Assembly (NCBI GenBank): GCA_024635765.1 | Contig: JAGXIE010000116.1 | Coordinates: 1 to 34,729, forward strand | Direction: 5' to 3' | Source: Flavobacteriaceae bacterium | GTDB lineage: Bacteria > Bacteroidota > Bacteroidia > Flavobacteriales > Flavobacteriaceae | DNA length: 34,729 nt | Shown: in pieces, positions 34,360-34,729 of the stretch | Position numbering within the stretch: the first letter of the stretch is position 1 | Layout: every line of letters begins with the position of its first letter | Position numbers and translations under genes: made by a program | The notes under the pieces: generated by a model | The model's database searches: none | What the model was told of the DNA's origin: nothing | What the model saw: only the letters and a program-made list of their open reading frames with translations

Positions 34360-34729
34360 CTATTTACTGAAAAGTGGTTGGTATTTTTCTTTTTCAAAAA
34401 ACAACAAGATAAAATTAAGTACTGCTACAAACAGCGCTGGCCAAGCATCAGCAATATCTTGATTTGAAATAATAAAAATTAAAAATGCTGACGATAACGG
34501 AAAAAGAACCAGTAATAGAAAAGGTGTCCATTTATTAAATATTAATAATAATCCTAAAATGATTTCAAAAACATAGAGTATTGGAAGATATATAACCGCC
34601 GCATCTATAAAATTCTGTGCGTCTATTGGCATGTCACCATAGGAATGAGGCAGAAAATGGAAAAATTGATTTAACGCGTATACGATTAAGAAAAGGCCTA
34701 GGATAACTCTGAGCCAAGTTTGAAGTGAA
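34360..34729 (-). CDS. DoxX-like membrane protein, 5' partial
   Basis: The frame is open to the right edge of the window, so the start is missing; 122 residues are visible. They contain at least four hydrophobic helices, starting in LQTWLRVILGLFLIVYALNQ and including AVIYLPILYVFEIILGLLLI and AWPALFVAVLNFILLFF, in the style of the DoxX/DoxD superfamily of small four-helix membrane proteins. An ATG at 34632 would give a shorter protein lacking the first helix, which I consider less likely. The function of such DoxX proteins is generally unknown; it is upstream of fhs on the same strand, but no functional link is evident. Confidence 0.7.
   Translation of the reverse strand, partial: SLQTWLRVILGLFLIVYALNQFFHFLPHSYGDMPIDAQNFIDAAVIYLPILYVFEIILGLLLIFNKWTPFLLLVLFPLSSAFLIFIISNQDIADAWPALFVAVLNFILLFFEKEKYQPLFSK

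Overview
The window is AT-rich chromosomal DNA from a member of the Bacteroidota, most likely a marine Flavobacteriaceae. The evidence is a type IX secretion (T9SS) C-terminal sorting domain on a cupredoxin, SAQ/FSQ-type signal peptides, flavobacterial families (GSCFA, DUF5777 barrel, FecR with DUF4974, STN/carboxypeptidase-regulatory TonB receptors, THX ribosomal protein), and upstream boxes matching the Bacteroidota -7 consensus TAnnTTTG. No rRNA, tRNA, CRISPR array or insertion sequence was recognised.

Layout. 1-985: a 2-hydroxyacid (D-lactate type) dehydrogenase cut by the left edge. 1151-3428: leftward TspO-like protein, UDG-fold protein and TPR membrane protein. 3504-3635: the tiny ribosomal protein THX. 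3636-7728: yaaA, an rluD-PASTA pair, and rightward ddl-coaD. 8125-11793: leftward GSCFA protein and alaS. 12021-15304: a rightward string of M23 peptidase, MerR regulator, LemA and two TPM proteins. 15448-22113: a TonB-receptor-like outer-membrane protein, the ribosome-assembly GTPases der and era with a small membrane protein between them, and a BrkB/YihY protein. This left two thirds is mainly housekeeping: ribosome maturation, cell envelope and cofactor synthesis.

The accessory part is 22171-32651. A leftward operon encodes an ECF sigma factor, a FecR anti-sigma factor and an STN-domain TonB-dependent receptor, i.e. cell-surface signalling. Divergent from it are two lipoproteins: one has four internal half-repeats and an Asp-rich linker, and both end in a related domain. 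Then follow an OB-fold protein, a T9SS-exported cupredoxin, a DUF5777 beta-barrel, a mono-haem c-type cytochrome lipoprotein and a YceI protein. I infer that cupredoxin, barrel and cytochrome (perhaps with YceI) form an envelope redox module, possibly moving electrons across the outer membrane. This is the best candidate for an undescribed system here. A PAS-like/LuxR regulator follows, then about 790 bp with no intact gene, holding palindromes, two terminator-like hairpins and a decayed flavin amine oxidase C-terminus.

32652-34729: leftward fhs (formate-tetrahydrofolate ligase) and a DoxX-type membrane protein cut by the right edge. Several start codons were set downstream of the longest reading frame because only a TTG or GTG opens the longer frame; for yaaA a promoter match lies inside the extension.
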